Below, one piece after another: positions 1-7,346 of a stretch of DNA of 64,000 nt. A program made the translations under genes and the position numbers. This DNA comes from Buttiauxella gaviniae ATCC 51604 (GTDB taxonomy: Bacteria; Pseudomonadota; Gammaproteobacteria; Enterobacterales; Enterobacteriaceae): NCBI RefSeq assembly GCF_001654835.1, contig NZ_LXEP01000020.1, positions 1 through 64,000 on the forward strand, read 5' to 3'. The notes under the pieces were generated by a model that saw only the letters and a list, made by a program, of their open reading frames with translations, made no database searches and had not been told where the DNA came from. Within the stretch, counting starts at the first letter, position 1, and the number at the start of each line of letters is the position of its first letter.

Positions 1-2072
1 TTATCAATCCCCAAACGTTTCATACGTGAAAGCAACGTCGTGCGTTTTAATCCCAATCGCTGTGCCGCACCACGTGCGCCGGCAACCACACCATTGGTTT
101 CTTTCAGCACACGCAAAATTCTCTGCGCTTCATCTTCGCCTTCGCGGATTTCTTCGCTCGCGACAAGCTGCATCGGTTTTTCTTCCAGCTGCTGGTAGTC
201 CATCTCAGGCAAGGAAAGATGCAACACATTGCCGCGAGTTAACAGAACCGCTCGTTCAATCACATTTTCCAGTTCACGCACATTACCTGGCCAATCCATA
301 CGGCTGAGTGCGCGCAAGGTTTCGGCTGGAATACTGTCAATATTACGGTTCATACGATGGGCGATTTTGAAGGTGAAAGATTTCACCAACAGCGGAATAT
401 CCTCCGGGCGCTCACGGAGCGGTGGCAACATAATCGGGAACACGTTCAGGCGATAATAGAGATCGCTTCGGAATTCACGCTCACTCACCATCTCTTTCAG
501 ATTGCGGTTGGTGGCGGCAATCAGGCGTACATCGACCTGCTGAACTTTGTTGCTGCCAAGGCGTTCAAATTCCTGCTCCTGTAGCACACGCAACAGCTTA
601 GGCTGTAACTCCAGTGGCATATCGCCAACTTCATCAAGGAACAGCGAGCTTTTATCTGCCAGTTCAAACCGCCCGATACGTTGAGTATTTGCACCGGTAA
701 ATGCACCGCGCTCATGACCAAACAAGTCGCTTTCCAGCAACCCGGCAGGCATCGCCGCACAGTTAATTTTCACCATACGACGGCTGTTGCGTTCGCTCAG
801 GTTGTGAATAGCGCGAGCAATCAGCTCTTTACCGGTACCCGTTTCGCCGAGGATCAGCACCGTACTGTCGCTTTTGGCTACCATCTCGACTTGTTTAAGC
901 ACATTCGACATCACGTCGCTGCGGCCAATAATCTCACCAAAATCACTGGCGACATTATTGATTTGCTCGGTGAGATAGAGGTTCTCGTCGACCAGGTTTT
1001 CTTTCAGGCGATTGATTTCCTGATACGCCAGCGCGTTATCTACTGCAATGGCAATACGTTCCGCAATCTGGCGCATAAGCTTGAGGTTTTGCGGAGTAAA
1101 GACGCCCGCTTCACATTGCGCCAGCTTCAACACACCCACAATGTTATTGCCAAAAGTGAGAGGCAGCAGACACAGCGTCTGAATTTGGTTACCCCACATT
1201 TCAAACAACATGCGCTCATATGGCGCGAGTTGGTCACCGTGATGCAGATTCAATAGCAGCATTTCACCGCTTTTGAATACCCGTTCAGAAAGTGTCCCCC
1301 CTAAAGCGACATCACTCTGATCGTGGATTGGCGACTGTTCTTTCACGAAATGGGTGGAATAGACGGTAAGGCGATCTTTGCGGTTTCCGCGTAGCACGAT
1401 ACTTATCGAGTCTATCGAGAAATAGTGGTGAATCTCGTTGGCGATCTCGCTTATAAGTTCATCAAGATCGAGCTTAGAAAGTACCGCGTTTGTCACTGCA
1501 ACCAGGATACGGAAATCGTCACGTTCGCGGCACAGTTGTTGGTAACCTAGATTTGAGTCGATACGGTTTTGGATTTGTTCCGCAGCCAGGGCCACAACAT
1601 GGGCCAGGGTATGCATGCGGTTGAGTTCTTTATCTGTCCAGGCAGTATCGTTGTCGCGAATAAACTCGCAGCCGCCAAAGATTTTCCCTTCTGCGGCAAG
1701 CGGCAACAGACAGTAACGACCAAAGGGCGCATACAGTTCAAGGTTCATCACCTGTGGCCAGGTGTCATTGAACTCTTCCTGAGTACAAATCAACGCTTCC
1801 GGGCGCGAAAGCACACGCCGCACCGGCCCATTAGCCAGCACCATTTCATCTTCGTAATGCAGTTCTTTGCCGTGTTTATCCATGCCATAGAAGGCCACGC
1901 GCTGATGTAGCGGATGATAAAGCAGAATATTCACTCTGTTCGCCAGCGCACCTTGTTTTGCCAATTGAGTCAGGCAATTGGCAAGTGCCGGGAGATCAGG
2001 TTGCTGCAACAGGGTACGCGTAATATCAAATAGGCCCTGCTGCCCGAGATCACTCATCGGTGTGTATGGCAT
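1..2072 (-). CDS. fhlA: Formate hydrogenlyase transcriptional activator FhlA (3' end cut by window)
   Basis: Sigma-54-dependent activator that senses formate and turns on the hyc, hyp and hydN-fdhF transcription units. The frame runs 690 codons and leaves the window a few codons before its expected stop (it reads ...KRLGID). An N-terminal sensory half with GAF-type character precedes an AAA+ domain with Walker A GETGTGKE and the sigma-54 contact loop GAFTGA, then a C-terminal Fis-type helix-turn-helix. An ATG lies nine bases upstream at 2081, but the ATG at 2072 has a GGATGAG Shine-Dalgarno and gives MPYTPMSDLG, which lines up with the E. coli start. It lies downstream of hypE on the same strand, as in E. 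coli, but two stem-loops intervene. Identity is firm; the start choice is fairly sure. Confidence 0.96.
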   Translation of the reverse strand, partial: MPYTPMSDLGQQGLFDITRTLLQQPDLPALANCLTQLAKQGALANRVNILLYHPLHQRVAFYGMDKHGKELHYEDEMVLANGPVRRVLSRPEALICTQEEFNDTWPQVMNLELYAPFGRYCLLPLAAEGKIFGGCEFIRDNDTAWTDKELNRMHTLAHVVALAAEQIQNRIDSNLGYQQLCRERDDFRILVAVTNAVLSKLDLDELISEIANEIHHYFSIDSISIVLRGNRKDRLTVYSTHFVKEQSPIHDQSDVALGGTLSERVFKSGEMLLLNLHHGDQLAPYERMLFEMWGNQIQTLCLLPLTFGNNIVGVLKLAQCEAGVFTPQNLKLMRQIAERIAIAVDNALAYQEINRLKENLVDENLYLTEQINNVASDFGEIIGRSDVMSNVLKQVEMVAKSDSTVLILGETGTGKELIARAIHNLSERNSRRMVKINCAAMPAGLLESDLFGHERGAFTGANTQRIGRFELADKSSLFLDEVGDMPLELQPKLLRVLQEQEFERLGSNKVQQVDVRLIAATNRNLKEMVSEREFRSDLYYRLNVFPIMLPPLRERPEDIPLLVKSFTFKIAHRMNRNIDSIPAETLRALSRMDWPGNVRELENVIERAVLLTRGNVLHLSLPEMDYQQLEEKPMQLVASEEIREGEDEAQRILRVLKETNGVVAGARGAAQRLGLKRTTLLSRMKRLGID

Positions 2073-2083
2073 TTTGCTCATCC

Positions 2084-2111
2084 AAAAAATAGACCCGGTG
2101 AGTTACCGGGT
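2084..2111 (-). terminator. Stem-loop with T-run between hypE and fhlA
   Basis: On the minus strand a 7-bp stem (ACCCGGT/ACCGGGT, 5-nt loop) is followed within a few bases by six T residues, just before fhlA. It has the form of a Rho-independent terminator or attenuator that could reduce read-through from the hyp operon. Confidence 0.45.
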
Positions 2112-2156
2112 AGGGAATATATTTATCATATAAATGGCGCTAGACGCTTTAGTGTA

Positions 2157-2183
2157 GCCAGGACGGCACACAGCGCTCCTGGC
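2157..2183 (-). terminator. Stem-loop just after hypE
   Basis: A perfect 7-bp stem GCCAGGA/TCCTGGC with a 13-nt loop starts about 5 bases beyond the hypE stop. There is no T-run, so it may only stabilise the 3' end of the hyp message. Confidence 0.3.
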
Positions 2184-2188
2184 TTAGG

Positions 2189-3199
2189 TCAACAAATGCG
2201 TGGCAGCGGCTCTGAATGCGGCAAATCTAATGTCCGTTTTACACCATATAGCCCGGCGACACGTACACCTTTACGTTCAACAACATCACCAATAATTGCC
2301 GCGTCCCTTCCTAAAGGGTGAGCACGCAGTGCTGTAAGTACCGCTTCAGCAGATTCACGCTCTACAGCGATAACCAATTTACCTTCATTGGCAAAATTAA
2401 GCGCATCGAGACCAAGCAATTCACAAACACCACGCACCGCCGGGTTCAATGGCAGCTGACTTTCCGCCACTTCCATTCCACAACCACACGACGCTGCAAA
2501 CTCATGCAGTACAGCATTCACGCCGCCGCGCGTCGCGTCACGCAATGCTTTAACCCCGGGAATATTGAGCAGTGGCGCGATCAGAGGTGCCAGCACCGCA
2601 CAGTCACTGATTAGCGCACCTTCCAGACCCAGCGATTCTCGCAGATTTAGGATAGTCGCTCCGTGGTCGCCCAGAGTTCCGCTGACAATCAGCACATCAC
2701 TCACGCCGATCTGTTGCGTACCCCAGTTCAAACCTACGGGAATGGCGCCAATCCCAGCCGTATTGATAAACAGCTTATCTGCCGCTCCACGCTGCACGAC
2801 TTTGGTATCACCGGTAACCACCACAATACCCGCCGCTTTTGCGGTAGCCGCCATACTGGTAACCACACGCTCCAGTGTTTCAAGCGGCAAGCCTTCTTCA
2901 AGGATAAACCCGCAGGATAACCAGCGTGGCGTTGCACCGCTGACAGCTACATCGTTCGCCGTACCGCAAATGGCTAACTTGCCTATATCGCCGCCGGGGA
3001 AAAACAGCGGGTCGATTACATAGCTGTCGGTTGAAAATGCCAGGCGATCGCCGCTTGCGGTGAGTTCAGCCAGCGGTAAACGCGCCTGATCCTCTTGCTC
3101 AGCAAGCCAGGGATTATCAAACGCCTGCATAAACAAGTCAGCTACCAATTTTTGCATTGCCTGGCCGCCGCTGCCGTGGGCCAATTCGATTGTTTTCAT
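2189..3199 (-). CDS. hypE: Hydrogenase maturation protein HypE (thiocarbamoyl dehydratase)
   Basis: HypE receives a carbamoyl group from HypF on its C-terminal cysteine and dehydrates it with ATP to a thiocyanate, the source of the cyanide ligands on the NiFe-site iron. The 336-residue protein is full length. It opens with [12 protein letters not shown], has the glycine-rich ATP-binding segments of the PurM-like fold (for example DATRGGVN), and ends in the conserved PRIC carrying the acceptor cysteine. It overlaps hypD by 4 bases, indicating translational coupling in the hypABCDE operon. Its partners HypF and HypD are both encoded in this window. Confidence 0.97.
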   Translation of the reverse strand: MKTIELAHGSGGQAMQKLVADLFMQAFDNPWLAEQEDQARLPLAELTASGDRLAFSTDSYVIDPLFFPGGDIGKLAICGTANDVAVSGATPRWLSCGFILEEGLPLETLERVVTSMAATAKAAGIVVVTGDTKVVQRGAADKLFINTAGIGAIPVGLNWGTQQIGVSDVLIVSGTLGDHGATILNLRESLGLEGALISDCAVLAPLIAPLLNIPGVKALRDATRGGVNAVLHEFAASCGCGMEVAESQLPLNPAVRGVCELLGLDALNFANEGKLVIAVERESAEAVLTALRAHPLGRDAAIIGDVVERKGVRVAGLYGVKRTLDLPHSEPLPRIC

Positions 3200-4320
3200 G
3201 CTTCACACTCCTGGCTGCGATATTGATACCAGGCAGCACATGCCCCTTCAGATGACACCATCAGTGCGCCAAAGGCATTTTGTGGATTACAGGTTTTGCC
3301 AAACATCGGGCATTGATGCGGTTTGCAGCGCCCGGTGAGCACATCGCCACAACGGGCGAGCGGGTCGTCGTAAACCTGCTGCGGTGCGGGTTTGAAATGA
3401 TCTTCCGCATCGAACTGACGATATTCGTCAGTCAGTTGAACGCCAGAATCGCTAATAGTACCTAGCCCACGCCATTCAGCATCACCACGCACGGTAAAGA
3501 CGTCTGCAATAGCTTCCTGCGCAAGGTTATTACCAGCATCCGGCACCACACGTTTGTATTGGTTCTCCACCTTGCTGTTTTGATGGATTTTTTGCTCAAC
3601 CAGCATCACCACACCTTGCAGCAAATCCAGTGGTTCAAATCCAGCAACCACCAGCGGGCGCTGATGCTCGGTGGCAATAAAATCATAGGCTTCGGTGCCA
3701 ATCACCATACTGACGTGGCCGGGAGCCAGGAAGGCATCAATGCCGTTATCCGGCTGCTCCAGCAAGCTACGCAGCGTTGGAATAAGCGTAATATGCTGGC
3801 AGAAAAAGTAAAAATTATTAATGCCCTGCGCTTTCGCTTGTTTGAGCGTAATCGCGGTGGTCGGCATCGTTGTTTCAAAACCGAGGCCGAAAAATACCAC
3901 TTTGCGATCTGGGTCATGGCTCGCAATCGCCAGGGCGTCCATTGGCGAGTAAACCACGCGCACATCTGCGCCACGCGCTTTGGCCTGCATCAGCGAACCG
4001 TTTTTACCCGGCACACGCATCGCATCGCCAAAAGTGCAAAAAATCACTTCCGGATGGCTGGCGATTTCAATACACGCATCAATGCGCCCCATCGGTAGCA
4101 CGCAAACCGGGCAACCCGGTCCGTGGATAAACTCAATGTTTTCGGGCAGCAACTGGTCGAGGCCAAACTTAAAGATAGCGTGAGTATGGCCGCCACAGAC
4201 TTCCATAATGCGCAGAGGACGCTCGGCGGTGTAAGTCAGTTTTGGGGCGCGTTCACGCAGCACATCAATAAGCTGCATGACTTTTTCCGGCGCACGGTAT
4301 TCGTCAACGAAGTGCATCAT
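3196..4320 (-). CDS. hypD: Hydrogenase maturation protein HypD
   Basis: HypD is an iron-sulfur protein that, with HypC, forms the scaffold on which the Fe(CN)2CO moiety of NiFe hydrogenase is assembled. The 374-residue product carries the expected cysteines: [13 protein letters not shown] (Cys42), GPGCPVC (Cys70 and Cys73) and a C-terminal cysteine-rich segment ([21 protein letters not shown]) typical of its 4Fe-4S cluster. Two consecutive ATG codons make the first residue ambiguous. It overlaps hypE and hypC by 4 bases each. Length and motifs match E. coli HypD. Confidence 0.97.
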   Translation of the reverse strand: MMHFVDEYRAPEKVMQLIDVLRERAPKLTYTAERPLRIMEVCGGHTHAIFKFGLDQLLPENIEFIHGPGCPVCVLPMGRIDACIEIASHPEVIFCTFGDAMRVPGKNGSLMQAKARGADVRVVYSPMDALAIASHDPDRKVVFFGLGFETTMPTTAITLKQAKAQGINNFYFFCQHITLIPTLRSLLEQPDNGIDAFLAPGHVSMVIGTEAYDFIATEHQRPLVVAGFEPLDLLQGVVMLVEQKIHQNSKVENQYKRVVPDAGNNLAQEAIADVFTVRGDAEWRGLGTISDSGVQLTDEYRQFDAEDHFKPAPQQVYDDPLARCGDVLTGRCKPHQCPMFGKTCNPQNAFGALMVSSEGACAAWYQYRSQECEA

Positions 4321-4577
4321 CCGCGTTCTTCCCCAAACAGCAGGCCGCCGACATCGGGTTCCACTTCGAACATGTTTTGCAGGGCATCTAAGGTGTCGCG
4401 AGCTTCGGCTTCATCAATAATCGCCATCGCAAAACCAACATGAACCAGCACCCACTGGCCGATTTGCGCATCGCCCACCAGCATCAGGTTTACATCGCGT
4501 TTGATACCACACACATCTACTTTGGCGCTGCCGTCTGGCAGTTTTTCAACAATCTGGCCCGGAATGCCTATACACAT
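4317..4577 (-). CDS. hypC: Hydrogenase maturation chaperone HypC
   Basis: Small chaperone that pairs with HypD during Fe(CN)2CO assembly and delivers it to the precursor of the hydrogenase large subunit. The 86-residue frame begins MCIGIPGQ. The N-terminal Met-Cys is the family hallmark, since Cys2 is the functional residue, so the start is placed here and not at the upstream in-frame codon. This start lies inside the last codons of hypB (10-base overlap). The stop overlaps hypD by 4 bases. It is slightly shorter than the usual 90 residues because of a shorter loop before [12 protein letters not shown]. Confidence 0.96.
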   Translation of the reverse strand: MCIGIPGQIVEKLPDGSAKVDVCGIKRDVNLMLVGDAQIGQWVLVHVGFAMAIIDEAEARDTLDALQNMFEVEPDVGGLLFGEERG

Positions 4578-5431
4578 CGTTGCGTCTCCAGCCAATTAAG
4601 CCACTCATCCATGCCTTCGCCGCTGGTCGCAGAAACCAACAGGATTTCAATATTCGGATTCACCTGGCGGGCGTAGTCGAGGCACTTCTCAACATCGAAC
4701 TGCAAATATGGCAGCAAGTCGATTTTGTTAAGCAGCATTAATGAAGAGGCGGCAAACATATGCGGATACTTAAGCGGTTTGTCTTCACCTTCGGTCACGG
4801 AAAGCACCGCCACTTTATGGCGTTCGCCAAGGTCAAAACTCGCCGGGCACACCAGGTTGCCGACGTTTTCGATAAACAGAATGCCGTTGCGCTCAAGCGG
4901 CAGTCGCTGCATGGCATCACGAATCATCTGCGCGTCGAGATGGCAGCCTTTACCGGTATTCACCTGAATGGCTGGCGTGCCGGTAGCACGAATACGCTCG
5001 GCATCGTTCACCGTTTGCTGATCGCCTTCAATAACGGCGCAAGGCACATTGCCGTGCAGGCGCTTCAGGCTTTCGGTCAGCAATGTGGTTTTGCCGGAAC
5101 CCGGGCTTGAAACCAGGTTCAGGACCAGCTGTTGCTGTTTCGCAAACTGTTCACGGTTATACATTGCGAGCTGGTTATTTTTATCCAGCACGTTAAGTTC
5201 GATTTCCAACATACGTCGCTGAGTCATACCCGGCGCGTGGGTGCCTGCGGCACCGTGGCCATAATGCAGGTCGCCTTGTTCATCGGCGGTGGGGGCAAAT
5301 TTCACCCCTGTAATTTGCATTGTTGCGCGCGCAGCTGGCGCGAAAGGTGCGCTACGGAATCCTGAGTGCGGGTTGCGCTCGTCGCCTTCTATATACAAGT
5401 TGCCTTCAGCGCAACCACAAGTACTACACAT
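4568..5431 (-). CDS. hypB: Hydrogenase nickel incorporation GTPase HypB
   Basis: GTPase that, with HypA, inserts nickel into the hydrogenase large subunit precursor. The 287-residue protein starts at the family N-terminus [10 protein letters not shown], whose Cys2/Cys5/Cys7 form the high-affinity nickel site. The GTPase domain has its P-loop SSPGSGKTT at about residues 108-116 and an NKID motif (LLNKIDLL) further on. There is no long polyhistidine stretch of the kind seen in nickel-storing HypBs. The chosen ATG has a strong GGAGGAG Shine-Dalgarno and overlaps the end of hypA by 8 bases. The longer open frame upstream would run into hypA and is rejected. Confidence 0.97.
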   Translation of the reverse strand: MCSTCGCAEGNLYIEGDERNPHSGFRSAPFAPAARATMQITGVKFAPTADEQGDLHYGHGAAGTHAPGMTQRRMLEIELNVLDKNNQLAMYNREQFAKQQQLVLNLVSSPGSGKTTLLTESLKRLHGNVPCAVIEGDQQTVNDAERIRATGTPAIQVNTGKGCHLDAQMIRDAMQRLPLERNGILFIENVGNLVCPASFDLGERHKVAVLSVTEGEDKPLKYPHMFAASSLMLLNKIDLLPYLQFDVEKCLDYARQVNPNIEILLVSATSGEGMDEWLNWLETQRCV

Positions 5432-5783
5432 GATTCGTCTCCTCCACTTCCAGACGCTTGATCTGCACGCCATCGTCTGCCACTACGCGTAAATTGCTGC
5501 CTTCGCACAACGGGCAGCGCCGTACCAGCTGGGTTAACAAGGTGATGTGTTGCTGGCAGTCGTAGCACCAGCACTCCGCTTCTTGTTGGTGAATATGAAG
5601 CTGGCAGCCTTCGGCTAATGTGTCGCGGCACACTAATTCGAAACAGAACTCCAGTGCGCTTTGCTCAACGCATGAGAAAGCGCCTACTTCAAGCCAAACA
5701 CCAGTAACGCGGGTGGCGCCGTGTTGGCGGGCTTGAGCTTCGATGAGTTCCAGTGCGCGTTGGCAGAGGGTGATTTCGTGCAT
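5424..5783 (-). CDS. hypA: Hydrogenase nickel incorporation protein HypA
   Basis: Nickel metallochaperone of the hydrogenase maturation pathway and HypB partner. The 119-residue protein begins MHEITLC, where His2 is the conserved nickel ligand. Its zinc site comprises CWCYDC (about residues 71-76) and CPLC (about 90-93). It is the first gene of the hyp operon, with GGAGG eight bases before the ATG and a sigma-54 promoter about 30 bases upstream. Confidence 0.97.
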   Translation of the reverse strand: MHEITLCQRALELIEAQARQHGATRVTGVWLEVGAFSCVEQSALEFCFELVCRDTLAEGCQLHIHQQEAECWCYDCQQHITLLTQLVRRCPLCEGSNLRVVADDGVQIKRLEVEETNHV

Positions 5784-5813
5784 ATTGCCTCCGGGGATGT
5801 CTGCTGGAGGTAA

Positions 5814-5829
5814 TGCAAGGATGATGCCA
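5814..5829 (-). promoter_or_regulatory. Sigma-54 promoter of the hyp operon
   Basis: The minus strand reads TGGCATC-ATCC-TTGCA, a near-perfect match to the sigma-54 -24/-12 consensus with the correct GG-N10-GC spacing. It implies a start about 20 bases before the hypA ATG. This agrees with FhlA control of the hyp operon. Confidence 0.88.
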
Positions 5830-5874
5830 GGAATTTGGGGGCGATGCCCATACGAGATATATAGGGTATGGAGG

Positions 5875-6015
5875 TTTTCCGTTCACCCGGACGTTCTTCG
5901 ATCCCGCATGGATTTGTGAACGGTGAACATATCAAGGGGGCTGGCGTGAGCCACCTGGCACGTTCACCGTTCGCAGATATATGTAGGATCGGAGAACTGT
6001 CGGGTGAACGGAAAA
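5875..6015. repeat. Large imperfect inverted repeat between hypA and hycA
   Basis: Outer arms 5875-5904 and 5986-6015 match as inverted repeats at 26 of 30 positions. Inner arms 5916-5928 (GTGAACGGTGAAC) and 5962-5974 match at 12 of 13. The loop contains a further small stem (GGCT/AGCC). Weaker symmetry extends outward to about 5837 and 6056. The structure fills most of the divergent hyp/hyc intergenic region and encodes no protein. It may be a dispersed intergenic repeat or a local cruciform; the family is not recognised with confidence. Confidence 0.75.
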
Positions 6016-6064
6016 TCACCATTCCAAGCATAAGTATAAACAATGGCGACATTCCCCCGTCAAA

Positions 6065-6088
6065 CATGACGAAATGACATGTCATTCC
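6065..6088. promoter_or_regulatory. Candidate FhlA upstream activating sequence for hyc
   Basis: The segment CATGACGAAATG, followed by ACATGTCAT, lies about 70-80 bases upstream of the hyc sigma-54 promoter. ACGAAATG matches the recalled half-site of the proposed FhlA palindrome (CATTTCGTACGAAATG). Position and pattern are suggestive only. Confidence 0.4.
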
Positions 6089-6117
6089 TGTGGCTATTTG
6101 TATCTTATTAATACAAA

Positions 6118-6130
6118 AATCAATAATTTC
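6118..6130 (+). promoter_or_regulatory. Possible IHF site
   Basis: AATCAATAATTTC fits the IHF consensus WATCAANNNNTTR except the last base. It lies in an AT-rich stretch between the candidate activator site and the -24/-12 promoter, where IHF would bend DNA for a sigma-54 promoter. Confidence 0.35.
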
Positions 6131-6145
6131 AACAAAATACAATAT

Positions 6146-6161
6146 TGGCACGAAACGTGCT
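6146..6161 (+). promoter_or_regulatory. Sigma-54 promoter of the hyc operon
   Basis: TGGCACG-AAAC-GTGCT has the -24 GG and -12 GC doublets at correct spacing. The -24 half is perfect and the -12 half is weaker (GTGCT in place of TTGCA). The predicted start is about 25 bases before hycA. Confidence 0.85.
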
Positions 6162-6197
6162 CTGTAGACGCAACAGCAAAAACAGAGTGATTTAATA

Positions 6198-6653
6198 ATG
6201 AACATTTGGGAACTGAGCGAAAAAGCCGAATACATTGCCGACAAGCACCAGCGCTTGCTCGCGCAATGGCAACATTACTGCAATAGCTTGATTCAGGGCA
6301 TCACCCTTTCTAAAGCAAAACTGCATCACGCCGTAGGGTGCAATCCTGATGATTCCCTGCGCTTCTTCTTATTTGACCATTTCGTCATTCACGTGCGCCT
6401 GGCCGAAGGCTTCAACAGCCATACCATCGAGTACTACGTTGAGAAGCGTAATGGCGAAGATAGAGTATTGATTGCCAAAGCAATCCTTGATGACGAAGGC
6501 CGCATCGATAACAGCATCAGCAACCGTAACCGTGAAAGTGTTCTCGAGCATTACCTCGAAAAAATTCACCCGGTGTACGAAAGCTTGTACAGCGCCGTTC
6601 ACACCGATACTCCGGTATCGATGGGGCAGCTACAACAAAGCGCTCAGGCCTGA
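6198..6653 (+). CDS. hycA: Formate hydrogenlyase regulatory protein HycA
   Basis: First gene of the hyc operon. In E. coli HycA antagonises FhlA and so provides negative feedback on the formate regulon. The 151-residue product begins MNIWELSEKAEYIA and keeps the family stretches YCNSLIQGITLSKA and GFNSHTIEYYVE. It has no recognisable catalytic motif. An 87-base gap with a perfect palindrome separates it from hycB. Confidence 0.94.
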   Translation: MNIWELSEKAEYIADKHQRLLAQWQHYCNSLIQGITLSKAKLHHAVGCNPDDSLRFFLFDHFVIHVRLAEGFNSHTIEYYVEKRNGEDRVLIAKAILDDEGRIDNSISNRNRESVLEHYLEKIHPVYESLYSAVHTDTPVSMGQLQQSAQA

Positions 6654-6675
6654 TAGCCATGTTGGGTGTCGAAAA

Positions 6676-6690
6676 CTGTCGAAACGACAG
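6676..6690. promoter_or_regulatory. Palindrome in the hycA-hycB gap, candidate second FhlA site
   Basis: CTGTCG-AAA-CGACAG is a perfect inverted repeat with 6-bp arms, preceded at 6667 by another TGTCGAAAA. E. coli also has an FhlA-bound site in the hycA-hycB intergenic region, so this is a natural candidate; binding is inferred. Confidence 0.45.
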
Positions 6691-6740
6691 CCGTCGGCAC
6701 AGTTTCGTCAAAATTGATGACGTGTTCTAAGGAAGACCTG

Positions 6741-7346
6741 GTGAATCGCTTTATTATCGCCGACTCCAAACTTTGCATGGGTTGCCACACCTGTGAGGCG
6801 GCTTGCTCTGAAACGCACCGTCTGCATGGCCTGCAATCTATGCCGCGCCTGAAAGTCATGCGTGATGCTAATGATTCCGCACCGCAAATGTGCCACCACT
6901 GCGAAGATGCGCCTTGCGCGGGCGTTTGCCCGGCTAATGCCATCACCCGCATCGATGGGGCCGTACAGCTTAATGAAAGCCTGTGCGTAAGTTGCAAACT
7001 GTGCGCTATCGCCTGCCCATTCGGCTCTATCGAATTCTCCGGCAGCCGTCCTATTCATATCCCGGCAAACGCTAACAGCCCGAAAGCGCCACCTGCGCCA
7101 CCGGCCCCTGCGCGTGTCAGTACGCTTATTGACTGGGTGCCTGGCATTCGCGCAATCGCGGTGAAATGCGACATGTGCAGTTTCGATGAAGATGGTCCGG
7201 CGTGCGTACGCACCTGCCCAACCAAAGCGCTGCGCGTGGTTGATAACAATGACATTGCCAAATCAAGCAAACTTAAACGTGAACTGACTCTGGGCACGAC
7301 GCTTGGCGATCTCACTCTGTTTACCCAACCAGAGGTGAAAAAATGA
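6741..7346 (+). CDS. hycB: Hydrogenase 3 electron-transfer subunit HycB (four 4Fe-4S clusters)
   Basis: Ferredoxin-like subunit that links formate dehydrogenase H to hydrogenase 3. The start is a GTG giving (M)NRFIIADSKLCMGC, 201 residues, with AAGGA upstream. The longer frame from 6666 runs through the palindromic spacer and is rejected. Cysteine clusters are CMGCHTCEAAC, CHHCEDAPCAGVCP, CVSCKLCAIACP and CDMC...CVRTCP, consistent with four clusters. A proline/alanine-rich linker (KAPPAPPAPAR) separates the last two. It overlaps hycC by 4 bases and is a homologue of HydN, encoded downstream. Confidence 0.96.
   Translation: MNRFIIADSKLCMGCHTCEAACSETHRLHGLQSMPRLKVMRDANDSAPQMCHHCEDAPCAGVCPANAITRIDGAVQLNESLCVSCKLCAIACPFGSIEFSGSRPIHIPANANSPKAPPAPPAPARVSTLIDWVPGIRAIAVKCDMCSFDEDGPACVRTCPTKALRVVDNNDIAKSSKLKRELTLGTTLGDLTLFTQPEVKK

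Noticed and set aside
5956-5972. TGGCACGTTCACCGTTC inside the large inverted repeat as a second sigma-54 promoter
   Set aside because: No GC doublet falls at the -12 position; the TGGCACG is part of the repeat arm.
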